The position numbers and the translations under genes were made by a program. Of a stretch of 13,891 nucleotides of DNA, positions 1-6,947 are shown piece by piece; within the stretch, counting starts at the first letter, position 1; the number at the start of each line of letters is the position of its first letter. The stretch is from an uncultured Clostridia bacterium (GTDB lineage Bacteria > Bacillota > Clostridia > Christensenellales > Pumilibacteraceae). The stretch covers positions 1 through 13,891 of the forward strand of contig CAKQVV010000034.1 of the NCBI GenBank assembly GCA_934277845.1. Direction: 5' to 3'. The notes below the pieces were generated by a model that saw nothing but the letters and a program-made list of their open reading frames with translations, made no database searches and was not told the DNA's origin.

Positions 1-2
1 TC

Positions 3-287
3 AAGGGATTGTTCTGGCGTAGAAAAGTCTATGCTGCCGGTATATTCGATATACGACTTGAACAGACGTATAAGGACTGGTGGTTATACTCCACTCGATA
101 CGAAATAGGACGGATGCACGAATTTGACGCAAACGGAGTATGTAACATGATAATCTCGTTCCGCAATCACGGCGCGACGGATAACGTTATTATGTACAGG
201 ATAGAAGGTGCAGGATGCGCAAAAAACTATCTTGAACGACTGATTGCCGAAGAACGTGCAAAAATAGCCGATAATAAAAAGAAGTAA
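3..287 (+). CDS. C-terminal part of an unknown protein, cut by the window edge
   Basis: The frame is open from the first bases of the window and ends at TAA 285-287, so about 95 residues of a longer protein are visible. A TTG at position 9 could start the frame, but the only purine-rich stretch before it (AAGGGA) abuts it without usable spacing, so I treat the gene as partial. The visible part mixes aromatic beta-strand-like stretches (DIRLEQTYKDWWLYSTRYEI) with a charged, helical, lysine-rich end (NYLERLIAEERAK). There is no membrane segment. I do not recognise the family and assign no function. A terminator follows directly, so it is the last gene of its transcript. Confidence 0.6.
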   Translation, partial: KGLFWRRKVYAAGIFDIRLEQTYKDWWLYSTRYEIGRMHEFDANGVCNMIISFRNHGATDNVIMYRIEGAGCAKNYLERLIAEERAKIADNKKK

Positions 288-288
288 C

Positions 289-326
289 AAAAAAGCAACG
301 GACAAAAAACGAGCCGTTGCTTTTTA
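289..326 (+). terminator. Rho-independent terminator after the first gene
   Basis: The stem AAAAGCAACGG (291-301) pairs with CCGTTGCTTTT (313-323), with an 11-base loop and a T run. It begins right after the stop codon. The left arm is preceded by an A run, so it may also act on the minus strand for the convergent AraC-family gene ending at 421. Confidence 0.9.
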
Positions 327-420
327 TAAGCGAAATATACGGTTTTATAATCGGATAACGTATTGTTTTCCGCCGGAATTTATGCGATAATATAATAAAT
401 CGACGATACGCCCGACCGCG

Positions 421-1278
421 TCAGCCGTTCTTCTTTCCGTTTTTACGGTATGCGACCGGAGTAAGCCCGAATCTATGCCGGAACAGCGAAGAGAAATGGT
501 TCGGATCGGTAAAACCCGATTCGAGAGCGATGCGCGACACCGGATCGTCGGTCGTTCTCAACTTGATTTTTGCTTGCGACAGCCGAAAATCCGTGACAAA
601 CGACGCAAGCGATACGCCGTTTTTCAGCCGGAAAACGTAACGGATATGCGACTCGGAATAACCGAGCGAGTCGGCTACGTCGGGAATCGAGAAGGGCACG
701 GAATAGTTTTCATAGACAAAACCGAGTATCTTCGAGTTCACGAGATCGTACCCCGAAAGCGGCACGCGGTCGCGGACGAAGCCGAGGTATAATTCTATCA
801 GTATGTACCGGAGCGGCACGAGCGCGGCATCGATAAAATCGCCGGACGGCGGCGCGTCGTCCAGCGCGGCGTATTCCTTTATGTATTCTTCGGGAAGCCG
901 GTTTTTGTGAAACTCGAAAAAACGCTCCGAGCGCGGCAGTTTTCCGCGATAACCGGTTACGTGAAGGTAAGCGATCGTCGTGCCGTCGTAAACCACCGGT
1001 CGGATAAATTCTTCCACGCCGTAAGGGCAGGTCGCGTACACGGGCTCGCGCAGTCTTTTGCGGACAAGACGGTTTTTGTTGTAGTAGCACATCCGCGTGC
1101 CCTGCGACTTGACGTAGTTGCACAACGAGCAGTGGTGGTACTCGATTACGCCGAACGACGGGTACAACAGTTTGAGTTTCGAGTCGACGAAAGTAATCGA
1201 CAGTTTCAGTCCCGTGCCGCGAACGAAACTGACGTAATTTTCAATATCGCGAATTATCGTAACGTCGTCAATAATCAT
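421..1278 (-). CDS. AraC-family transcriptional regulator with PocR-like sensor domain
   Basis: This is a 285-residue DNA-binding regulator. Residues about 8-165 resemble the PocR sensory domain (PF10114): four cysteines at 50, 53, 64 and 84 (CSLC, MCYY, ATCPYG) followed by the typical EEFIRPVVYDG segment. The family is thought to bind small ligands, and the cysteines could hold a metal. Residues about 184-278 form the double helix-turn-helix of AraC proteins: SIPDVADSLGYSESHIRYVF, then SRIALESGFTDPNHFSSLFR ending in FGLTPVAYRK. The ATG at 1278 has AAAGGTG upstream. It is transcribed divergently from the oxidoreductase at 1383 across a 104-bp gap, the standard layout for a regulator and its target. 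The inducer cannot be told from sequence. Family assignment is firm; the PocR call is good but made by eye. Confidence 0.92.
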   Translation of the reverse strand: MIIDDVTIIRDIENYVSFVRGTGLKLSITFVDSKLKLLYPSFGVIEYHHCSLCNYVKSQGTRMCYYNKNRLVRKRLREPVYATCPYGVEEFIRPVVYDGTTIAYLHVTGYRGKLPRSERFFEFHKNRLPEEYIKEYAALDDAPPSGDFIDAALVPLRYILIELYLGFVRDRVPLSGYDLVNSKILGFVYENYSVPFSIPDVADSLGYSESHIRYVFRLKNGVSLASFVTDFRLSQAKIKLRTTDDPVSRIALESGFTDPNHFSSLFRHRFGLTPVAYRKNGKKNG

Positions 1279-1325
1279 TTAATCACCTTTCTTCGGTTTT
1301 ATTTGCCGAAAATCTTTACAAAACG

Positions 1326-1354
1326 ATTATACAACTAAACGCCGCGCTTGTCAA
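1326..1354 (-). promoter_or_regulatory. Sigma-A type promoter of the AraC-family gene
   Basis: On the minus strand, TTGACA (1349-1354) and TATAAT (1326-1331) are separated by exactly 17 bp, which places the start near 1319. No equally good promoter points toward the oxidoreductase; the only candidate is a weak TATACA at 1328-1333 overlapping this -10. The forward gene therefore probably depends on the activator. Confidence 0.85.
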
Positions 1355-1382
1355 CGGTTGCGCGGTAAAAGGAGAAAAACTT

Positions 1383-3164
1383 ATGGGACTCAACAAGCGC
1401 GAAGTTAACGTGGATCTATGCGTGGCAGGCGGCGGCATTGCGGGGACTTTCGCCGCGATTTTCGCCGCGCGTCAGGGCGTAAAGGTTGCGCTCGTCGGCG
1501 AACGCCCGGTCCTCGGCGGCAACGCTTCCGGCGAAATCCGCATGTGGATCTGCGGCGCGCAGCAAAAGGGTTATCGCGAGAGCGGACTAAACGAAGAACT
1601 GAATATTAAGAATTATCACTACAACCCCGATAAAAATCCGTATCTTTTCGACCTGACGCTGCTTGGGCTGGTAAAAGCCGAAAAGAATATCGAACTTTTG
1701 CTGAACGCCACGGTACACGCCGCAGAAACCGACGGCGACACGATAAAGAGCGTGACCGCCTACCAGATGACCACGCAGACAGAAATCACGGTAAATGCGA
1801 AGTATTTTGCAGATTGCTCGGGCGACAGTATTCTCGCTCCGCTCACCGGCGCGGCGTTTATGCAGGGACGCGACAGTAAAGCCGAAACGGGCGAGAGCAT
1901 GATGCACTACGGCGGCGAAGGCGACGACAAAACCATGGGCAACAGCCTGCTGATTCAGGCGCGTTACGTCGGAAAACCGGTAAAATTCACCGCGCCCGAC
2001 TGGGCGGAAAAAGTCCCGGCGGAAAAACTGAAAAGCAAAGGCACATGCTTAACTTCGCCGTGGGAAAACTTCTGGTATCTCGAACTGGGCGGCAACGACG
2101 ACACGATCCGCGATGCCGAAAAAATCAACTCCCGTCTTATGGCGTTGTGTCTGGGCGTATGGGACACGATCAAGAACTCCGGCGAGTTCGACGCGGACGA
2201 ATACGATCTCGGTTTCTTCGGATTCCTGCCCGCAAAGCGTGAGTCGAGAAGAATGACCGGCGACTACGTTATGACCGCTTGCGACATAGTTGCGGGTGGT
2301 AAGTTCCCCGATACGGTGGCTTACGGCGGTTGGAGCCTCGACGACCATAATCCCGACGGATTCGACGGCACGGAGAGTAACCACGCGATCCCGCTCGACC
2401 GCACCTACGGGATCCCTTACCGCTGCCTGTACTCGAAAAATATAAGGAATCTTTTCTTCGCCGGTCGCAATATCTCGATGACGCACCTTGCCATGAGTTC
2501 GGCTCGCGTCATGGGCACTTGCGGAACCTTGGGCGAAGCGGTGGGAGCGGCGGTGTCGGTCGCGCTTCGTCACGGAGTAAACCCGAGAGAAGCAGGCGAG
2601 TTTATCTCCGAAATACAGAATATCCTGCTCGAAAACGACTGCTTTCTGGCGCACGTCGGCAGGGAAGTCCCGTTGCCGACAAAAACCGCCGCGCTTTATT
2701 GCGCCCGCGTCGAAAACCTCGAAGCGTTGCGAAACGGCGTCGATCGCAACACCCCGGGCGAAAACAACGCCGCCCGCGTTTACAACGGCGCGCCCGTCAT
2801 CTACGACTTCGGCGAAACCGACGGCAAAGAGCAGATGATCGAGCGCGTAAAGATCGTGTTTGATAGCGACTTCGAGCGCGAAACTTTCGGCGATATTCCG
2901 TACCCCGAAAAGATCCACTCGATGCGCTGCAACGTTACGCCCGATTCGCCCACGCTGTTCGTCCCGAAAACTCTCGCAAAATCTTTTGCGGTGACAGGCG
3001 AAAAGTCAAACGGCGAACAGGTCATGCTGTACGAAACCGACCGAAACCTCGTCCGGAACTTCCTTTTGCCCGTCCGCGACGCCTACCGCAAGATCATGCT
3101 CGTAATAAACTCGAACTACGGCGACACCGAAATAACGCCCGTGTTCTCCTTCGACGTAAAGTAG
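1383..3164 (+). CDS. FAD-dependent oxidoreductase (FAD_oxidored family)
   Basis: This 593-residue protein starts with a Rossmann dinucleotide-binding motif (DLCVAGGGIAG, residues 11-21), then the flavin-contacting segment RPVLGGNASGEIRMW (41-55). The second FAD-binding region lies near 360 (FFAGRNISMTHLAMSS through GTLGEAVGAA). These match FAD-dependent oxidoreductases of the PF12831 type. The last 130 or so residues look like a separate beta-rich domain. There is no signal peptide or membrane segment, so it acts in the cytoplasm. AAAGGAG sits 7 bases before the ATG. It is alone on its strand and faces the AraC/PocR regulator. Many relatives occur in carbohydrate or other catabolic loci, but the substrate is unknown and no partner enzyme is present. 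Succinate dehydrogenase-like and thiazole synthase families were considered, but the LGGNASGE segment favours PF12831. Confidence 0.88.
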   Translation: MGLNKREVNVDLCVAGGGIAGTFAAIFAARQGVKVALVGERPVLGGNASGEIRMWICGAQQKGYRESGLNEELNIKNYHYNPDKNPYLFDLTLLGLVKAEKNIELLLNATVHAAETDGDTIKSVTAYQMTTQTEITVNAKYFADCSGDSILAPLTGAAFMQGRDSKAETGESMMHYGGEGDDKTMGNSLLIQARYVGKPVKFTAPDWAEKVPAEKLKSKGTCLTSPWENFWYLELGGNDDTIRDAEKINSRLMALCLGVWDTIKNSGEFDADEYDLGFFGFLPAKRESRRMTGDYVMTACDIVAGGKFPDTVAYGGWSLDDHNPDGFDGTESNHAIPLDRTYGIPYRCLYSKNIRNLFFAGRNISMTHLAMSSARVMGTCGTLGEAVGAAVSVALRHGVNPREAGEFISEIQNILLENDCFLAHVGREVPLPTKTAALYCARVENLEALRNGVDRNTPGENNAARVYNGAPVIYDFGETDGKEQMIERVKIVFDSDFERETFGDIPYPEKIHSMRCNVTPDSPTLFVPKTLAKSFAVTGEKSNGEQVMLYETDRNLVRNFLLPVRDAYRKIMLVINSNYGDTEITPVFSFDVK

Positions 3165-3180
3165 CGTGCCGGGGCGAAAT

Positions 3181-3520
3181 CAGGATAGGTACTTGTTCCA
3201 TGTATGGGATTCCACGCAGAAAGGTCGTTGCCCGAATAAGGGCGACGACCTTTCTGCTCTGAATGACGTGATAAAAGTACGGCTTATCGTTATTATTTAA
3301 ATTAAATGCGTAGTTTCCGTTTTACACCGTCAGACCTCGGGCGCGAAGCGCGTGAGGATCCCCTGCTGAAAACAGATATACAAACTGTTAAACGAGAGCA
3401 AAAACTATAACGCGCACTTTCCGTTTTTCCCGTCATTCAGAGAAAAGAAGGTCATGCCGCACTTGGCAATGACCTTCTTTGCGTGGAATCCCCTGCATGG
3501 AACCGCTGATCCGACCTTAT
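3181..3520. repeat. Composite inverted-repeat element, copy 1
   Basis: There is no gene between 3165 and 3767; this element fills the first half. Its two ends are inverted copies of one module. The left, reversed module (about 3197-3268) reads GGGATTCCACG, then a perfect 17-bp hairpin (3217-3233 with 3240-3256, one wobble pair), then CTCTGAATGACG. The right, forward module (3431-3520) reads CGTCATTCAGAG, a 12-bp hairpin (3444-3455 with 3469-3480), CGTGGAATCCCCTGCATGGA and CCTTAT. The middle holds ACGCGCACTTTCCGT, shared with other copies, and a degenerate second repeat around 3340-3375. Neither hairpin is followed by a T run, so neither is a standard terminator, yet the element lies at the 3' ends of two convergent genes. 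Confidence 0.8.
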
Positions 3521-3546
3521 AAAAAAGGTCAAAAACGTTCTTGAAG

Positions 3547-3764
3547 CGGGAGATTCCACGTCGCAGCGGCATTGTTTTTTAAGTTTAAACAATGCCGCTA
3601 CTCCTCTGAATGACGTTATAAACGTAAAGGTATCGTTCTGTTTTATTTATCCTTAAAAATCCCACTGAAAATCGAACGCACCCGTTCCGTTTTTCCCGTC
3701 ATTCAGAGAAAATGCGAAAGCATTTTCGTGGAATCCCCTGCATGGAGCCCGTAATAATCCTTAT
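3547..3764. repeat. Composite inverted-repeat element, copy 2
   Basis: The reversed module is at 3547-3615 (GATTCCACG, a 13-bp hairpin 3565-3577 with 3587-3599, CTCTGAATGACG). The forward module is at 3697-3764 (CGTCATTCAGAG, a 7-bp hairpin AAAATGC/GCATTTT with GAAA loop, CGTGGAATCCCCTGCATGGA, CCTTAT). It is near-identical over its whole length to the element at 8682-8895, including the spacer with TGTTTTATTTATCCTTA. It ends 3 bp from the kinase stop codon, so its short hairpin could also help end that transcript. Confidence 0.85.
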
Positions 3765-3767
3765 TTA

Positions 3768-5330
3768 TTATAAATTTAACTTTGCCCGCAGCGTTTCGGC
3801 AAAACCCGCGTATTTGCGTTCTACCGTTTCGGGACGAGCGGGAAGTACGACGTCGGTTTCGGTTTTTATGTTTTCAACCTTATCAATAGCAGTAGTATTG
3901 CTTTCGGTTTCAAAGTTATCCGCATTATAGACAACATCGGTTTTTTCGATTGTCGCGTTGTTCGTTTCCGCGTCCGGAATGTCGACCTTTTCTTCGCCGA
4001 GTCTGGCAAGTCGCCGCAGTCTTTCCGGTGTCACGCGGTGTACAATACGCGTGTTGCGCGGCGAAAAAGCCTCGTGCGCTTCGGTTTCGATCGCGGCTTC
4101 GGGCGTTTCGGAAATTTCGTTTTCCGTTTTTGCCCCGATCTCGTCGTTTACCGCGTCCGGTGTTCCGACCGTTTCGCGGCATGGTTCGTTGTCCGCGCCG
4201 GATTTTATCTTTTCGACCTTTTCGCTTGTTTCTTCATGGTCGGCTTTGATCTGTTCCGAGCGTTCCTCGTCGATGCCGATTTGTCCGTCGCTTTCGACGC
4301 GCATCGTGATTCCGCCCGAACGTATCGTTTCGCGCGCGGCTGTCGCCTTGCTTTTGTCGCTATCGGCATAAGCGTCGGCGGCAAACTCCGCCATCGAGCG
4401 ATAGCGGTCCTTGGCAAACACCGCAAGCGCCTTCATAAGCGCGCGCTCCTGTTTTCCCGTAATCTTTGCCCCGAGTTCCGACGGCGGAATAATCGTGTCG
4501 TCGTACATGCGCTGTATGCTTTCGGGCGGCAGCTGCCCCGTTATGCAGTAATAGATCGTCACGCCCAGCGCATAAACGTCCGTCCATGGACCTTGCTCGC
4601 CGTGCAGGCGGTATTGCTCCTCGGGCGCAAAGCCTTGCTTCAATACGATCGAAACCGATTGCCCGTCGGGGTTCGCCTCTTTCGACGCGCCGAAATCGAT
4701 CAGTTTGACTTCGTTGGTCTTTGTGATGAGAATATTGTCGGGCGAAACGTCGCGGTGAATAAGCCCCGTCTTATGCACGGCTTCGAGAGAGAGAATGACG
4801 GGCTTTAATATTGTCAGCACGGTCGTCGCGTCGAGTTTTCCTTTGCGCCGCACATAGCGTTTCAGCGAAATGCCGTCGAGATATTCCATGACGATATACG
4901 CCGTGTTGTTAGCCGAGAAGAAGTCGTAAACGCTCACGATGCCGTCGAGATTGTTGACGGAAGAGAGGTGTTGCGCCTCGTCGATAAAGCGTTTGAGTCC
5001 GCGGTTGGTCGCCGCATGGTTTTGCTTCGAGTTGATGATGATCTGACTGGAACGCGGATCGCGCGAAACGTAGCCGCTCGGGTAGTATTCCTTGATCGCG
5101 ACGTGCTTGCCGGTAGCGACGTCCCACGCCGAATAAGTTATGCCGAAACCGCCTTCGCCGATCGCGCGATCGATTAAATACCGTTTCCGCAGCAGCGATC
5201 GTTTCGCAAGTTGATGCGGCGCGTTGGGCATGTCGTCGGATTTTTTGCCGCAGTCTTGACAAACCCGGTCGGAATTAAGGTCGCCGAAGCAATAAAGACA
5301 AATATTACGATTGTTCCTTATTTTTGCCAT
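3768..5330 (-). CDS. Zinc-ribbon Ser/Thr protein kinase (Hanks type)
   Basis: This is a 520-residue cytoplasmic kinase. Residues 11-27 form a zinc ribbon (CLYC, nine residues, CQDC). The kinase domain spans about 50-320: glycine loop GEGGFG (58-63), VAIKE with K80, E118 in the C helix, catalytic loop HRDVSPDN (192-199), DFG (212-214) and APEEQY (235-240). The catalytic loop has Ser where most kinases have Lys (HRDLKPxN), a variant I associate with clostridial kinases. Residues about 325-520 are an acidic, Thr/Glu-rich tail with no membrane segment or PASTA domain, unlike PrkC. The start is the ATG at 5330, which overlaps the phosphatase stop as TAATG; it lacks a clear binding site of its own, so translation is probably coupled. 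The longer open frame upstream lies inside the phosphatase gene and is rejected. Targets are unknown. Confidence 0.93.
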   Translation of the reverse strand: MAKIRNNRNICLYCFGDLNSDRVCQDCGKKSDDMPNAPHQLAKRSLLRKRYLIDRAIGEGGFGITYSAWDVATGKHVAIKEYYPSGYVSRDPRSSQIIINSKQNHAATNRGLKRFIDEAQHLSSVNNLDGIVSVYDFFSANNTAYIVMEYLDGISLKRYVRRKGKLDATTVLTILKPVILSLEAVHKTGLIHRDVSPDNILITKTNEVKLIDFGASKEANPDGQSVSIVLKQGFAPEEQYRLHGEQGPWTDVYALGVTIYYCITGQLPPESIQRMYDDTIIPPSELGAKITGKQERALMKALAVFAKDRYRSMAEFAADAYADSDKSKATAARETIRSGGITMRVESDGQIGIDEERSEQIKADHEETSEKVEKIKSGADNEPCRETVGTPDAVNDEIGAKTENEISETPEAAIETEAHEAFSPRNTRIVHRVTPERLRRLARLGEEKVDIPDAETNNATIEKTDVVYNADNFETESNTTAIDKVENIKTETDVVLPARPETVERKYAGFAETLRAKLNL

Positions 5331-6232
5331 TACTCGTTGGTTTCGTCCTCGTTCTTGGTTTCGTTCTCGTTCTTGGTTTCGTCCTCGTTCGCGGTGTTGT
5401 TTTCTGATTTTGCCTCGGACGGGGTTCCGTCGTTCTGCGGTTCTTCGGAAACCGCGTTTTCGTTTTTGTCGGTCACGGGTGTTTTGAAACTGTCCTCGCC
5501 GCCGAAAAGCACCAGTGCGGCGGTATAGTTGTCGTTCGTTTCGGGTACGCGTGAAATCAAAACCTTTTCCAGTTCGCCGAGAATAAGTCCGGCGTCCGTG
5601 CCTTCCGCAATCGCTTTTTCCATGTCCGATTCGCAAACGTATTCCCAGAATCCGTCGGTGCAAACGAGCAAAGCGTCGTTCGCGCTCACGCCGCCGCAAA
5701 TCTTGAAATCGGGTTGAACGAAATAGTCCGAGCCGAGCACACGCGTGAGTTTGTTCTGATCCTTGTGCGTGCGGATGTCGTCGTAATTTATCTCGCCGCG
5801 ATCGGCGGCAAGACGCGCAAGCGAGTGGTCTTTCGAGAAAAACTCGATTTTGCCGCTTTTGAAAAAGTAAATCCGCGTATCGCCCGCGTGCGCGCAAATC
5901 AGTTTGTCGCCGCGCACGATAGCGACGGACAGGGTAGTGCAGCCCTGACGGAGTTCGGGCGACTCGTTCTTTATCTTATGAATGGCGATATGCGCGTATT
6001 TAAATAGTTTGTTCATAAACGCGCCCGAGAAGATCTCGTCGTCGCGCCTTACGGCTTTTCTGAAACATTTCAGCGCGGCTTTGACTGCGATTTCTCCGGC
6101 GAATTCACTGCCGTGGTATGCGCCCAGTCCGTCCGCCACGGCAACGCATACCGCGTCGTCCGCCACGGCGTAATCGACATAATCCTGATTGCAATGTCTG
6201 CCGCCGGTTTTGCTTATAGAAGCAACGTTCAT
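5330..6232 (-). CDS. PP2C-family Ser/Thr protein phosphatase
   Basis: This 300-residue, metal-dependent phosphatase would oppose the kinase encoded next to it. PP2C motifs appear in order: RHCNQD (12-17), VADGLGAYHG (32-41) with metal ligand D34, HAGDTR (115-120), VCTDGFWE (190-197) with D193, and DNYTAALV (234-241) with D234. The catalytic domain ends near residue 245. A 55-residue acidic tail follows, ending in near-repeats of NEDETK. I choose the ATG at 6232 because GGGAG precedes it at proper spacing; the in-frame ATG at 6310 lies at the promoter -35 and cannot be used from that promoter. There is no signal peptide or membrane segment. The gene is first in a two-gene operon with the kinase (TAATG overlap). 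Confidence 0.93.
   Translation of the reverse strand: MNVASISKTGGRHCNQDYVDYAVADDAVCVAVADGLGAYHGSEFAGEIAVKAALKCFRKAVRRDDEIFSGAFMNKLFKYAHIAIHKIKNESPELRQGCTTLSVAIVRGDKLICAHAGDTRIYFFKSGKIEFFSKDHSLARLAADRGEINYDDIRTHKDQNKLTRVLGSDYFVQPDFKICGGVSANDALLVCTDGFWEYVCESDMEKAIAEGTDAGLILGELEKVLISRVPETNDNYTAALVLFGGEDSFKTPVTDKNENAVSEEPQNDGTPSEAKSENNTANEDETKNENETKNEDETNE
5341..5394. repeat. 18-bp tandem repeat inside the phosphatase gene (3 units)
   Basis: Units at 5341-5358, 5359-5376 and 5377-5394 differ by one to three bases and encode the repeated hexapeptide (K/A)NE(D/N)ET at the phosphatase C-terminus. The unit is a multiple of three, so gain or loss of copies would change tail length without shifting the frame or breaking the coupling to the kinase. 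Confidence 0.85.
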
Positions 6233-6281
6233 AAATATTTCTCCCGAACCGATAATTCTCCGTTTAGTCAACTTAAAATAT

Positions 6282-6310
6282 ATTATACAACGCTTTACGG
6301 ATTTTATCAA
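6282..6310 (-). promoter_or_regulatory. Promoter of the phosphatase-kinase operon
   Basis: On the minus strand, TTGATA (6305-6310) and TATAAT (6282-6287) are separated by 17 bp, placing the start near 6275 and giving a leader of about 43 bases before the ATG at 6232. Confidence 0.8.
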
Positions 6311-6404
6311 GCGTTTTTATTTAAGGGGCGAAATTGCCCTATAACCCGAATTTTTGGTAAGGATATCAATTATTTTGTTTTGGCAGATGACAACCGAAAA
6401 TCTT

Positions 6405-6450
6405 GGTTTCCCCCGCGGAGGAAGCTGTCACGAAGTGACTGATGAGGGGA
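6405..6450. repeat. Degenerate hairpin repeat of a second family
   Basis: The imperfect palindrome contains AGCTGTCACGAAGTGACTGA followed by TGAGGGG, with GTCAC pairing GTGAC around GAA. It resembles a short hairpin repeat (agctgtc..gactgaggggg) that I recall from many clostridial intergenic regions. Possible decayed relatives lie at 3340-3375 and 8916-8945. The preceding stretch, 6311-6404, shows nothing beyond the operon promoter. Confidence 0.5.
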
Positions 6451-6478
6451 TAATAACGCACCCTTTCCGCTTTCCCGC

Positions 6479-6592
6479 CGTCATTCAGAGCGAGGCGGCA
6501 CGCCGAGCGTGGAATCCCCCGCATGGAGCAAATAATCAACCTTATAAACACGACCTTGGAATCCCCCGCATGGAGCGACCTGTTATCCTTAT
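6479..6592 (+). repeat. Forward half-element plus duplicated 3' end
   Basis: One forward module runs CGTCATTCAGAG (6479-6490), a GC-rich hairpin (GGCG/CGCC), CGTGGAATCCCCCGCATGG and CCTTAT (to 6545). Its end motif, GGAATCCCCCGCATGGAGC plus CCTTAT, then appears again at 6558-6592 without the front half. No inverted partner module is seen on the left, so this is a half-copy of the composite elements at 3181, 3547 and 8682. Confidence 0.75.
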
Positions 6593-6661
6593 ATTTTACA
6601 TAACATCCGCCGTCAAACGAGTAAAAATTGTGAAAAATGTCGAAATAGTGTGAAAGAACGT

Positions 6662-6691
6662 TTGACAGGTTTGTGTAAAGTGTGTTAAAAT
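6662..6691 (+). promoter_or_regulatory. Promoter of the purine permease transcript
   Basis: TTGACA (6662-6667) and TAAAAT (6686-6691) are separated by 18 bp. The predicted start near 6698 lies about 20 bases before the riboswitch aptamer, as expected. Confidence 0.8.
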
Positions 6692-6717
6692 ACGTTCGAC
6701 GATTGTTTTTCCGGACT

Positions 6718-6787
6718 CGTCGGTATAATGCGGAATAGAAGGCTCCGCAGTTTCTACCAAACAGCCACTCATGTTTGACTACCGACG
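6718..6787 (+). promoter_or_regulatory. Guanine-class purine riboswitch aptamer
   Basis: The complete purine aptamer is visible. P1 pairs CGTCGGTA (6718-6725) with TACCGACG (6780-6787). TAATGC is junction J1/2. P2 is GCGGA/TCCGC with GG in its loop. The invariant TTTCTACC forms J2/3. P3 is AAACA/TGTTT with CC in its loop, able to make the two G-C pairs of the known loop-loop contact. J3/1 reads GAC, and the C at 6779 corresponds to position 74 of the B. subtilis xpt aptamer, which pairs with the ligand; C there means guanine or hypoxanthine, whereas adenine switches have U. It lies upstream of a purine permease, a standard target, and is expected to turn it off when guanine is abundant. Confidence 0.96.
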
Positions 6788-6862
6788 GCAAATCCGTTTA
6801 TTTATCCGTGTTCTGGCGGACAAAAAACGCATTGCCGCTTTGTAGACAAGCCAAGTAGAGTA

Positions 6863-6888
6863 GCCGGACGGAACGTCGTTTTTTATTT
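6863..6888 (+). terminator. Possible riboswitch expression-platform terminator
   Basis: GACG (6867-6870) and CGTC (6874-6877) form a short stem with a GAA loop, followed by GTTTTTTATTTT. CGTCG here can instead pair with CGACG (6783-6787), the 3' strand of P1, which gives the expected choice: ligand bound, P1 closed, terminator free to form. The stem is only 4 bp, so the platform may involve a longer fold that I cannot compute. Confidence 0.45.
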
Positions 6889-6947
6889 TATTACGGGTAC
6901 AACGGTAAACTTCAGCCGTGTATTAAAACTTTTTAGGAGAAAGATTT

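Noticed and set aside
9..11. TTG start for the first gene
   Set aside because: The purine-rich AAGGGA directly abuts it and the frame stays open to the window edge, so a truncated longer gene is more likely.
2049..2918. 289-codon open frame antisense to the oxidoreductase
   Set aside because: It is a shadow of a GC-rich gene; the plus frame carries FAD-binding motifs at both ends.
3197..3764. CRISPR array
   Set aside because: The repeats are few, in both orientations, irregularly spaced and have hairpin centres; no cas genes are nearby.
5331..5897. N-terminal extension of the kinase frame
   Set aside because: The extra 189 codons lie within the phosphatase gene, are rich in Arg with no motif, and the TAATG overlap gives a natural start at 5330.
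6233..6310. Start of the phosphatase 26 codons further upstream
   Set aside because: It would begin at the -35 box of the operon promoter; GGGAG before the ATG at 6232 supports the shorter form.
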